From an uncultured Alteromonadaceae bacterium (GTDB taxonomy: Bacteria > Pseudomonadota > Gammaproteobacteria > Enterobacterales > Alteromonadaceae), in assembly GCA_938085045.1 (NCBI GenBank), contig CALKGI010000035.1:60876-124875 (forward strand): a stretch of 64,000 bases of DNA, in the 5' to 3' direction. Of the stretch, positions 56,558 to 64,000 are shown piece by piece. The stretch's first letter is position 1, and every line of letters starts with the position of its first letter. The position numbers and the translations under genes were made by a program. The notes beneath the pieces are model-generated. The model saw only the letters and a list, made by a program, of their open reading frames with translations, was not told the origin of the DNA and searched no databases.

Positions 56558-56664
56558 TTTGTGTATCTCTTAGAATGTGAAGGACCGCCACTATAACACA
56601 GGGTATTCACCATGACACAGCGCTGCTACAATACCTGCCATCAGCCCGTACAAATATCTCGCAA

Positions 56665-57141
56665 ATGAAATTCACCCTACTCACCCACCAAAAAGAATAC
56701 CTCAGAGCCGACAACAGCGGTGCGCTTTTGAACGGCGTTAACGACTTTGAAACCGATAAACTTTTGTGGCAAAGAACCCAGCCCGATGAAGCCTTAGTGG
56801 CAGCAATTGAATCTGGCGATGCGGTGCTGTTAGCCCAGCAAGGCGATGGCGAACAGCTAACGGACATCAGCAAAATTGAACATGTCATTATCCTTGATGG
56901 CACTTGGCAAGAAGCCCGCAAAATCTACAATAAAAGCGATTATTTAAAACAAGCGAAATGGTTCAGCTTTGAACAGACTGTGCCTTCACGATATAGCCTG
57001 CGGCGCAATCAGGTAGACGGTGGATTGTGCACCGCAGAATGTGCAATTGAAGTGTTAAGGCTGAAGGGTTTGAGTGATAGCGCTCACAAGTTAGAGGGGT
57101 TGTTTGAGGCGTTTTTGGGTGATGAGCCTAAAAACACATAA
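56665..57141 (+). CDS. DTW-domain protein (tRNA aminocarboxypropyltransferase family), possibly N-terminally frameshifted
   Basis: 158-residue protein with the DTW signature LDGTWQEARKIYNKS and downstream SRYSLRRNQVDGGLCTAECAIEVL. Family members (TapT/YfiP) transfer an aminocarboxypropyl group from SAM to a tRNA uridine (acp3U47). They usually begin with a Cys-rich segment. Here a separate short frame from ATG 56612 encodes MTQRCYNTCHQPVQISRK and stops at 56666-56668; one extra A in the AAA run at 56662-56664 would join it to this ORF. Either the gene starts at 56665 without that segment, or a one-base deletion has cut it off. Confidence 0.8.
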   Translation: MKFTLLTHQKEYLRADNSGALLNGVNDFETDKLLWQRTQPDEALVAAIESGDAVLLAQQGDGEQLTDISKIEHVIILDGTWQEARKIYNKSDYLKQAKWFSFEQTVPSRYSLRRNQVDGGLCTAECAIEVLRLKGLSDSAHKLEGLFEAFLGDEPKNT

Positions 57142-57171
57142 CCCTTAAAGCGCACATTGAATGCACGCTAT

Positions 57172-57747
57172 TTACCCCAAAAACGCCTTCATATCGTCAT
57201 TAATTACACGATGATAAATGTCGGCAACTGACAACGTTAAATCGATAGATTCGAAAGTAACCTCTTCACCTATGTAATGATGGTCAGGACGCCAGTCGTT
57301 GCTTTTACGAAACACGATAACACTGACAATATCCTGTTCAATCAATACATACTCCTGCAAAGTTGGAATGTTGATATATTCCAAGAACTTCTCGCGTTCA
57401 TCGGTTTTTCGGGTTGAGTGAGAAAGGACTTCGACAATAATGGTGGGCGTTAGAGTCGCGTTATCAACAAAATCATCGTCACAAATCACCAACACATCAG
57501 GATAACGGTGACTGCCAGTTGAGGTTTTTAATCTCATGTCAGACACACAGGGGTAACAGGTAGTATTTACCAAATGGTTGCCAAAATGACGATAAACGTT
57601 TCCGCTTATTTTGCAGTGATTGGGTTTTGCTCCAGCCATAGCAAAAGCCTGACCATCGACAAATTCGTGTTTCACTTCGCCAGATAGTTCGCCCTGCACA
57701 TATTGCTCTTCTGTCATTAAACCACTGTGTTGTTTTGCCCTAGACAT
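57172..57747 (-). CDS. Uma2 family restriction-fold endonuclease
   Basis: 191-residue protein of the Uma2 (DUF820) family, with a PD-(D/E)XK nuclease fold. The catalytic pattern appears as HRYPDVLVICDDD (Asp) and TPTIIVEVLSHSTRKTDEREKFLEY (Glu-x-Leu variant). The start ATG 57747 has GGGAG 7 bases upstream, better than the ATG 33 bases further out. Such genes multiply in cyanobacteria and some other bacteria; the biological role is not settled. It is convergent with the DTW gene and neighbours two other restriction-fold remnants. Confidence 0.87.
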   Translation of the reverse strand: MSRAKQHSGLMTEEQYVQGELSGEVKHEFVDGQAFAMAGAKPNHCKISGNVYRHFGNHLVNTTCYPCVSDMRLKTSTGSHRYPDVLVICDDDFVDNATLTPTIIVEVLSHSTRKTDEREKFLEYINIPTLQEYVLIEQDIVSVIVFRKSNDWRPDHHYIGEEVTFESIDLTLSVADIYHRVINDDMKAFLG

Positions 57748-57881
57748 ATTATTCTCCCGTGTTGCGCTGCTCATGCCCATAATGACAGAATTAAAACCAA
57801 AATAAAGGGCATAATGCGCTTGGAAGCCAAAAGATACGACGAGTTAGTATAGAGCTTCCTTCTTAATACTTTTGATTGAAC

Positions 57882-59418
57882 TCAAGCATCTTCTCGCAAA
57901 AAACCACCAATGTTACGACTCTCTTTATCAAACTCAACCCCAAGTAAAACAATCGCTTTATCGCCGTTTTGGTACTTCTGCGCGTATTGCTTGGTATGAA
58001 TCTGCTTGAGCGCAGCTTCTTTGGTGTCATTCAATTTGAACTCGATAATATAGATGGTATCTGCGGTTTGCAGTAGGCAATCAATACGATCTTGATTGGT
58101 CCGAACCTCGGCTTCAATCGTTAGTCCAAGCAAGGTGAATATGGCGTAGAACAGTGATTGATAATATTTTTCGTCTTTGAGCTGAATATCATATGGGATA
58201 TTGGCGAAAAACTTACTTAGGGTGTCAAAAAACGCATCCAAGTCACCTGCAATGATTTGCTCGGTAAGTTTGTGGGTATAGGTTTGACCCAAACCGGTGT
58301 TGATCTTGCCAAATCGCGACACAATCGAATCAAAAAACGATTTTTTCACTTCGTAGTTTGGAAAATCCAATACATACAACGGTTTATTGTAATCTTTAAT
58401 GGTCAAATAACCGGTTTGTACCAACAGCGATAAAACATCCATATCTTCAGGGTCACAGGCATCAAACGAGGCATCGCCAATTTCGAACTGCGACAAGGTC
58501 GACAGCTCATATTGTTTGTCTTGCAGTAGGTCGAGCAAAAAAGTCGGCGTTGCGGTAGTGAACCAATAATTATTGAATTTTTCTTTGTAAAACAGGCTTA
58601 ACAACGAATAGGGGTTGTATACGCTAATCGCGTTCTCTTCAAAATAATAACCATTATACCAATGTTTGATTTTGGCCAACATTTGCGATTTGCTCATTTC
58701 GTCTCGCAGCGCCAGTTGCGTAATAGGCTCATCGAACTGGGTTTCTAATTCAGCTTGAGTGATACCGCACAAGGTGGCATAACGCTTATCTAGCGAAATG
58801 TCGGTAATGTTGTTCATGCCCGAGAAAACCGACACTTTGGCAAACTTACTAACGCCTGTGATCAACACGAACTTAAGGTGCTCATCTAGAGATTTGCCCC
58901 GGCATAAAACGCAGCGATGACCTCTTTGATTTCTGTCAAAGCTGGTTTTTTGAGGTTATTCAACAGTGGTTTGTCATATTCATCAATCAGCAAAACCACT
59001 TTCTTCCCGGTTTTTTGATGCAATTGAACAACCAACTCAGCAATGCGTTTGTTGTATTTAGTTTTGGTTAGGGTAACACCATACAATGCAGCAATGTCGC
59101 TGACAGCATCGTCTATATGCTCACGTAAACTTTCGGCGTCACTGAATTCATCGCTAGAAAATTCAATAGTTACAACAGGATAAGTGGCAAAGTCGTAGTC
59201 GGTTTTATTAATGGCTAGGCCATCAAAAAGGGCTTTTTACCACTGAATAGGGCTTCGAGGGTAGAAATTAACAAGGATTTACCAAAGCGGCGGGGCCGGG
59301 AGAGAAAATAGACCTTGCCGCAATTAATCAAATCATAGATCAACGCCGTCTTATCCAAATACAGATAATTTTCTTCACGAATCTCTGAAAATGTTTGTAT
59401 ACCCAGCGGATATTTCAT
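57882..59418 (-). pseudogene. Frameshifted AAA-ATPase / PD-(D/E)XK nuclease gene
   Basis: Three frames together encode one protein of about 510 residues. Part 1 from ATG 59418 holds [20 protein letters not shown] and the P-loop [24 protein letters not shown] one-base loss near 59225-59240 shifts the frame; part 2 continues [20 protein letters not shown] through VVLLIDEYDKPLL (Walker B). A second loss near 58885-58890 shifts it again; part 3 continues SLDEHLKFVLITGVSKFAKV to the C-terminal nuclease domain with YIIEFKLND intact. This is the widespread ATP-binding/DUF1703-type family. Both breaks look like single-base deletions, so true decay and sequencing error are both possible. Confidence 0.88.
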
Positions 59419-59634
59419 TATTTGCCCAGCAGTTATGCGCCACTCTTATGACGCCCAGTATAACTGAAAGGCAAAATAGCGGCTATGGGTGTTTTTTGTG
59501 TGCCGTAGGGGCGTCCTTACATCGATAAATGATAAAGGCGTTTTGAAACGAACCCGAAGGGCAGCGTTTGTTTGTCCTTTGAACTGCGTTATCGTTGATT
59601 TATGTGCGCCTACATGGATGTTGGTGGTAGAGTA

Positions 59635-60240
59635 ATGCAGGAGCACATTGCCGAAAATAACCACACTGCATCACCTCTGCCTTGTATAAAGAACAAACAA
59701 GTCGCTGCAAAAATCCACTCCAAAGATAAACAGACCCTCACAGATAACTGCTCAATACATACCTTCGAATTAGAAAAATGGCATCGGCCTGATACATTAC
59801 AAGCAACAGATTTTTGGTTATACTTCTTTAAAGAAGCCAAACACTGGAAAGCCTTGCCAGATATCCTTTTGGCAGTGCCAGAACTGAGGTTAGCAATGAA
59901 AACGCTAGAACAATTTTCAGAACGAGAAGCCGAAAACCACCTTTATCAATCCCGCCAAGACGCTATAAGGGTTCAGCTGACCCAACAGGCAGAGTATCAA
60001 CAAATTCAAGAAAACCTGGAAAAGGCCGAGGTAAAAAACAAACGGCTCGATATCGAAAATAGAAACCTAGAAGCGCAGAAAAAACGAGTTCAGGCCCAGA
60101 ACAAACAAGCGCAAGCCGAAGCAACACAAGCACACGCCGAAGCAACACAAGCACAAGCCGAAAACAAGCAAGCACAGGCCGAGATTGCCAAACTGCATGA
60201 AATACTCAAACAAGCTGGTCTTGACCCAAATGATTTGTAA
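59635..60240 (+). pseudogene. C-terminal remnant of an Rpn/PDDEXK-transposase-like nuclease
   Basis: Residues from FELEKWHRPDTLQATDFWLY to SEREAENHLYQSRQDAIR match the C-terminal half of Rpn/YhgA-like PD-(D/E)XK proteins (W..FF..A..W..LP......PELR.AM..LE). The N-terminal nuclease core, with its catalytic D...E.K, is missing and replaced by about 45 unrelated residues. The tail is a long coiled coil expanded by a 21-bp tandem repeat, ending in KQAGLDPNDL, also typical of the family. The frame is open, so a shortened protein may be made; starts at 59602 or 59635 are possible. Confidence 0.7.
60100..60183 (+). repeat. Four 21-bp tandem repeats encoding coiled-coil heptads
   Basis: Units of 21 bp at 60100, 60121, 60142 and 60163 encode NKQAQAE, ATQAHAE, ATQAQAE and NKQAQAE. 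Each DNA unit is exactly one heptad, so gain or loss keeps both reading frame and coiled-coil register. Confidence 0.92.
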
Positions 60241-60392
60241 GCAATCCATATAAGACATTCGCATAACGCTTCACAAAAAATCACCGCTATGAACCGCAAC
60301 TTCAATCGTTATAGCAAACTAAATCTATATACCATAACGGTTAATTAAGGCAGTGGTTCAACCATTAAACTCAAATTACAGAAGAGCAAAAA

Positions 60393-60782
60393 ATGACACA
60401 AACAACAGACATTCACGCAGCCATTCGTGCTGCCGACGACATCTTCGAAGCAGCATTTGCACAGGGCGATTCAGCCGCCTTAAGCAGCTTGTATACTGAT
60501 GAAGCATTGGTGATGCCCACTGGCACAGAATCAGCAAAAGGCAAAGCTGCCGTTGCCGCATTTTGGCAAGGCGCAATGGATATGGGCATTAAAAGTGCCT
60601 CACTCGAAATTCAAGAATTAGAACAACATGGCGACACAGTCATCGATGTGGGGCTTTACACGCTCAAGTCTGCCGATGATGCAGTATTAGACCAAGGTAA
60701 GTATGTTGTAGTGTGGAAAAATGAAGGTGGTAGCTGGAAAATTCATCGTGACATTTTCAACAGCAGCTTAGCACCGCAGTAA
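60393..60782 (+). CDS. SnoaL-like / DUF4440 (NTF2-fold) protein
   Basis: 129-residue cytoplasmic protein of the NTF2-like superfamily: IHAAIRAADDIFEAAFAQGDSAALSSLYTDEALVMPTGTESAKGKAAVAAFW, then GKYVVVWKNEGGSWKIHRDIFNSS. These small cone-shaped proteins may be enzymes or ligand binders. Ribosome-binding site AGAAGAG precedes ATG 60393. It stands alone on the plus strand. Confidence 0.88.
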   Translation: MTQTTDIHAAIRAADDIFEAAFAQGDSAALSSLYTDEALVMPTGTESAKGKAAVAAFWQGAMDMGIKSASLEIQELEQHGDTVIDVGLYTLKSADDAVLDQGKYVVVWKNEGGSWKIHRDIFNSSLAPQ

Positions 60783-61150
60783 TTCAAATTACATTCAATG
60801 CGTTATTATCGACATGTTACCGATGCTAAGAAAAACGGCACCAAAGTGTCGCCAACGGTAACTTGTTAATCTTATTATTACTCCATCCAAACGTACGGTA
60901 ACGACGTACAATTTCAATTTAAAAGACTCTGTAAGCCAAGATAACTGGCGACATGGGATTAAGCAGCTTGAGCGTGTCACTATGCCAAACAAGTGGATTG
61001 AAAAATACAAAATTGTACTGTGACACTCGAACTCACTGGTGTGCTAAGCCCAACCGCCTTAAATGTCAGCAGTCTAACGCATCAAGTATTACGTAAAAGC
61101 ACCACGCCAATTATAGTGAGACCAATATTAGCAACCTTGGTGAATTTATT
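60783..61150. other. Gap with no recognised gene
   Basis: 368 bp. CGGTAAC occurs twice directly (about 60855 and 60896) and once inverted (about 60817). A 71-codon minus-strand frame is open but has no ribosome-binding site or recognisable sequence. No RNA gene or terminator is convincing. Confidence 0.5.
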
Positions 61151-62257
61151 TTGAAACAGTTACTCGTATTAGTATTGGCACTTTGTTTTTGCTTTCCAAC
61201 AAAGGCGACTCAACAAGCACCTGACAAATTACATTATCAAGAACAGCAATTTAAAGTCAGAACAGGATGGGGTCACCCGTCTCCTTTAGAAACATACTTT
61301 CAACAAAAAAATCAAAAAACGCCTTTCACCGCACTTAGCACCGGAAACTATCGTGGTCATGTTGCAGTGTGGCTTATTGAAGGGCAAAAATTATATCTGG
61401 ACACTATTCGAGTTGGCGGAAAGTCTCACCTGCCTTGTGAATTTGCAGTGCAATCAAAACAAGCGTCGAGCGCTGAAGAAAAACGGGTATTTGCCGACTG
61501 GTTCAGTGGCGTAATTGTTGGCTGGCCTACTGCTTTTGACGAAACAAACCCTTCACTAAACAAGAGTTACTATTTTCATATCCACCACGGCCAAATTATT
61601 AATGCTCAATCGCTGAGCTTTAATGAGCACAAACAGATTGATAACAACCCCGACGACATAAAACCCAACTCAGCTTTGGCTGCTAAAAAGGCCATGCTTG
61701 AACTCAATAATCGATATATCGCTTATTATTATCGACTCTACACTCAAGAAGCAGTCTCCATAGATGGCCAAAAGGGGTTATTGCGAGGAAACGCCGGCAA
61801 AAGCCCTCTTTTGAGCTTTTATGATAACGACCATTTAAAATGGCCATACAACTGGAAAAATGCAACGCTAAGCGGTGCCCCCAATGGGCAATGGCACATA
61901 AAAGACAAACGACTGTATTTAACCGGGTTGGACCTTAATTTAGGGCTAGGCTTTTACGAGATAGATAAGAAGACGGTTCCATTAGAAAAGTTGTTTGCAG
62001 GCAAAGTCACCGACAAAGGGGTATTTGCAGACTGGGTGAGCGCCGTTTTTGTCATTGAATATCCTGATGAAAATGCGCAACAGGCCAATTTGCAAAACCC
62101 AACGATAACATCACGTAATATCATACAAGTCAAAAATGGGGTGGTAACTGCAACGCATCTGCTACCGCTGAATATTGACGTTGATAACCTTGGCAACAGC
62201 CTGCCTCATGATGTGCTCCAATTATATAAAGAATGGCGAAAACAGATGTTAATGTGA
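61151..62257 (+). CDS. Secreted protein of unknown function with internal duplication
   Basis: 368-residue protein with a signal peptide (MKQLLVLVLALCFCFPTKA) opened by TTG 61151; no ATG would retain the signal. I recognise no family. The two halves look related: KRVFADWFSGVIVGW...YYFHIHHGQIINAQSLS (about 115-160) and KGVFADWVSAVFVIEY...NIIQVKNGVVTATHLL (about 295-340), each preceded by a strand-rich block (QKLYLDTIRVGG and KRLYLTGLDLNLG). A two-domain periplasmic or outer-surface protein is likely. Plus-strand neighbours are not obviously linked. Confidence 0.75.
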   Translation: MKQLLVLVLALCFCFPTKATQQAPDKLHYQEQQFKVRTGWGHPSPLETYFQQKNQKTPFTALSTGNYRGHVAVWLIEGQKLYLDTIRVGGKSHLPCEFAVQSKQASSAEEKRVFADWFSGVIVGWPTAFDETNPSLNKSYYFHIHHGQIINAQSLSFNEHKQIDNNPDDIKPNSALAAKKAMLELNNRYIAYYYRLYTQEAVSIDGQKGLLRGNAGKSPLLSFYDNDHLKWPYNWKNATLSGAPNGQWHIKDKRLYLTGLDLNLGLGFYEIDKKTVPLEKLFAGKVTDKGVFADWVSAVFVIEYPDENAQQANLQNPTITSRNIIQVKNGVVTATHLLPLNIDVDNLGNSLPHDVLQLYKEWRKQMLM

Positions 62258-62291
62258 ATATATTGTATGCAATAACCAACTTGACCGATTT

Positions 62292-62316
62292 GCCTGCATT
62301 AATGCACAATGCAGGC
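62292..62316 (+). terminator. Hairpin after the unknown secreted protein gene
   Basis: Arms GCCTGCATT/AATGCAGGC with a 7-base loop lie 35 bp after the stop. The only ATG available for the DMT transporter falls in the right arm, an argument for the later TTG start. There is no T-run. Confidence 0.4.
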
Positions 62317-62347
62317 CTGTCCAACCTTTATAAAGCAGCCCATCATT

Positions 62348-63226
62348 TTGAATCAATCTAAAAGCAACACCCGCTTAATATTGCTCGCTTTATTATCAAT
62401 TTTTTTAATGAGCTTTGTGCCAGTGCTGGTAAAAGGCGTTGCTGCTAATGAAATCACCATTGGTATCGTCCGTTTAGCTATTGGAGCGCTCGGCATTGCA
62501 TTCATCGCCAAGGCCAAAAAACAAGCCTTAATCACCCGTGATACCGTATGGTGGATGTTACTGCTTGGGGCTGTTTTCAGCGCCCATTGGTATACCTATT
62601 TCAAAAGCTTAAAGATGTCGACGGTATCGCTCGGTGCTATCGGTGTGTCTACTTTTGGGGTTTATTTATTGTTAATGAACCGAGTGATTTTCAAAGAATC
62701 ACTTAAACCGGTGGATTTTATCGCGGTTTTTGTCGCCTTTGCCGGTGTGATACTGGTCACCCCCGATGGTGGCATTAACCCAGAACAGTTCAATGGCTTT
62801 CTGTTGGCGATGTTCAGCGGCTTTTTATATGCCTGCTTACCCATCATCAATCGTAAAGGCAATCATTTAAGCACCGAACAAAAAGCGTTTGGCCAGTTTG
62901 GTTTTGGTCTGCTGTTTTTCATCTGGTTTGCCCCTTTAGGCAATTGGGAGCTGACAGGCATGGATTGGGGTGGCTTGGTGATCTTAGGCATCGTTTGCAC
63001 CCTTATCGCCCATACTTTGTGGATTAAAGTCAGCAGCGAATTGCCTAATAGCATCACCGCCACGGTTTATTATTTTTACATCCCCATTGCCATGCTATTT
63101 AGTTTTTTACTGTTTGATGAAGAGCTCGGCTGGGAGAAGCTAACCGGGGCAGGATTGATAATTTCAGCCAATATTATGGTGGTTTTGCTACATAAAAAAG
63201 AATCATTAAAAGAGGACAAGTCATGA
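62348..63226 (+). CDS. DMT-family (EamA) permease
   Basis: About 292-residue inner-membrane protein with ten hydrophobic helices in two EamA repeats (LILLALLSIFLMSFVPVLVKGV at the start of the first, QFGFGLLFFIWFAPLG at the start of the second). Exporters of this family often carry amino acids or metabolites. The start is uncertain: TTG 62348 gives a short N-terminus ahead of helix 1, while ATG 62309 adds 13 residues but lies in a hairpin. The stop overlaps the next gene as ATGA. Confidence 0.87.
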   Translation: MNQSKSNTRLILLALLSIFLMSFVPVLVKGVAANEITIGIVRLAIGALGIAFIAKAKKQALITRDTVWWMLLLGAVFSAHWYTYFKSLKMSTVSLGAIGVSTFGVYLLLMNRVIFKESLKPVDFIAVFVAFAGVILVTPDGGINPEQFNGFLLAMFSGFLYACLPIINRKGNHLSTEQKAFGQFGFGLLFFIWFAPLGNWELTGMDWGGLVILGIVCTLIAHTLWIKVSSELPNSITATVYYFYIPIAMLFSFLLFDEELGWEKLTGAGLIISANIMVVLLHKKESLKEDKS

Positions 63227-63633
63227 GCTGTTATTTATATTTGTTTAGCGTCGAAAATTACCCCGAAGAAATCGCAGACCCTGAGGCGTTGTTATTGATG
63301 GCCCAAGGTATGGAAGACAAAGACGAAACAGAAGAAATTGACTTAAATGAGTTACATTTTCTCTCAACACTGGCGGTTAACGCAAATAACCCAGACCCTA
63401 TTGTTGAAGAGTTTGCACTATGGTGGCAAAGCCAAACTGGCGAAATGCCAAAAGTGACTTTACTTGCCAGCGAAGTTGAACAGATGCAAGAGTTTCGCGC
63501 CGATGAAGTCGCTTCTTTAGATGTCGATAGCTGGTCAATCAAAACAAACTTTGTCGCTTATGCGGCCAATTCTGAAGTTGGCCAAAACGCAGCGATTAAT
63601 CTGATTAAAGAAAGTGAAGTGCAGGTGCATTGA
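63223..63633 (+). CDS. Small acidic protein coupled to the DMT permease
   Basis: 136-residue, strongly acidic, soluble protein of unknown function (MSCYLYLFSVENYPEEIADP...). There is no signal peptide, membrane segment or known motif. Its ATG overlaps the permease stop by 4 bases, so the two are co-translated and may work together. Ribosome-binding site is AGAGG within the permease end. Confidence 0.75.
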   Translation: MSCYLYLFSVENYPEEIADPEALLLMAQGMEDKDETEEIDLNELHFLSTLAVNANNPDPIVEEFALWWQSQTGEMPKVTLLASEVEQMQEFRADEVASLDVDSWSIKTNFVAYAANSEVGQNAAINLIKESEVQVH

Positions 63634-63689
63634 TTTATGCAGGTAGATTCGCTAATCAGTTGAACAATTATATTTAGGGACTTTTGTGA

Positions 63690-63757
63690 TCTAATAAGAC
63701 AAACCGGTTAGATACGTTATGCTTATTATTTGACCAACTTATTGTCTAATATGACAA
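63690..63757 (+). promoter_or_regulatory. Operator-like repeats upstream of the binding-protein gene
   Basis: TCTAATAAGACAAA (63690-63703) and TCTAATATGACAAA (63745-63758) are direct repeats 55 bp apart. The second lies in a palindrome TTGTC-N6-GACAA (63742-63757) just before the gene start. A dimeric regulator could bind here. Confidence 0.45.
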
Positions 63758-63771
63758 ATGATGGAGCATTG

Positions 63772-64000
63772 ATGAAAATATTGTCTTTAATCGTTTTAAT
63801 TTTAGTTACCTTCCCCGTTCAGGCTTTAGATGTTGTATTGGTAAACCCCACCACCAAAGAAGAACCCTTTTGGGCATTGGTTACCGACCTGACCAAAGCC
63901 GCAGCCAAAGATTTAAACATCAACCTCAAAGTTCATTACGCCAGCAGTAATCGGCAGGTGCAGTCGCAATTAATAGCCGACATCAGTAAAAAACACCAAC
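63772..64000 (+). CDS. Periplasmic substrate-binding protein, 5' part only
   Basis: The first 76 residues are in the window. A signal peptide (MKILSLIVLILVTFPVQA) is followed by LDVVLVNPTTKEEPFWALVTDLTKAAAKDLNINLKVHYASSNRQ, the typical first strand and helix of sugar-type (LacI-like, type I) periplasmic binding proteins. GGAG lies 8 bases before the ATG. It could serve an ABC transporter or a sensor kinase; the downstream genes are outside the window. Confidence 0.75.
   Translation, partial: MKILSLIVLILVTFPVQALDVVLVNPTTKEEPFWALVTDLTKAAAKDLNINLKVHYASSNRQVQSQLIADISKKHQ

Noticed and set aside
60795..61010. 71-codon minus-strand ORF
   Set aside because: No ribosome-binding site, no homology recognised, isolated in a non-coding gap.
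1..64000. CRISPR arrays, tRNA or rRNA genes, complete insertion sequences, prophage
   Set aside because: Gaps were read for regularly spaced repeats, tRNA-like cloverleaf ends and transposase or phage genes; none was found.

Overview
The window looks like a chromosomal segment of a marine gammaproteobacterium, probably of the Alteromonadales type. This is inferred from gene content: def-fmt-rsmB-trkA, a divergent LysM gene, cyaY/lptM/dapF/DUF484/xerC/yigB, roxA, many c-di-GMP and two-component proteins, and secreted aspzincin peptidases. No rRNA or tRNA gene was seen. Taxonomy was not tested by any search.

Layout. 1-4.4 kb (minus strand): a peroxiredoxin-glutaredoxin hybrid (cut by the window edge), a lipoprotein ending in a type IV pilin-like module, and a DUF885 metallohydrolase. 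4.6-11.9 kb: TrkH, then the minus-strand cluster def-fmt-rsmB-trkA, with a divergent LysM protein. 12-15.3 kb: two tandem M35 peptidases with matching promoters and terminators, separated by a palindromic repeat. 15.5-21.8 kb: an MFS transporter, a MocR/PdxR regulator divergent from a GNAT/PaiB-like pair, and an FHA protein with a trypsin-like protease. 22-27.1 kb: a signalling operon (hybrid kinase, receiver-coil protein, receiver-PDE). 27.4-34.5 kb: roxA, a DUF2914 protein, an esterase, cyaY, lptM, dapF, DUF484, xerC, yigB and an anchored glutaredoxin.

34.9-53.5 kb holds the most interesting locus: five overlapping minus-strand genes of about 15.5 kb, preceded by a response regulator and a CHASE2 sensor kinase. 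Two products carry the hallmarks of poly-gamma-glutamate synthase: a PgsB/CapB-type amide ligase inside a 1385-residue protein, and a duplicated PgsC/CapC membrane domain inside a 1095-residue protein. The other three are a membrane-anchored periplasmic protein, a secreted zinc-amidohydrolase-like protein, and a 1546-residue secreted protein ending in a probable outer-membrane barrel. I infer a Gram-negative, envelope-spanning machine that makes, trims and exports an amide-linked polymer, possibly under control of the adjacent two-component pair. The polymer itself is not known.

53.6-64 kb: a chemoreceptor with a duplicated helical sensor domain, YceI, a DTW-domain protein, a patch of decaying restriction-fold genes (Uma2, a frameshifted AAA-ATPase/nuclease, an Rpn remnant), a SnoaL-like protein, an unknown secreted protein, a DMT transporter with a small partner, and the start of a periplasmic binding protein.

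Several intergenic gaps hold long palindromic elements (6.0, 12.2, 13.6-13.9 and 34.6-34.9 kb). Some share arm sequences and look like dispersed non-autonomous repeats.
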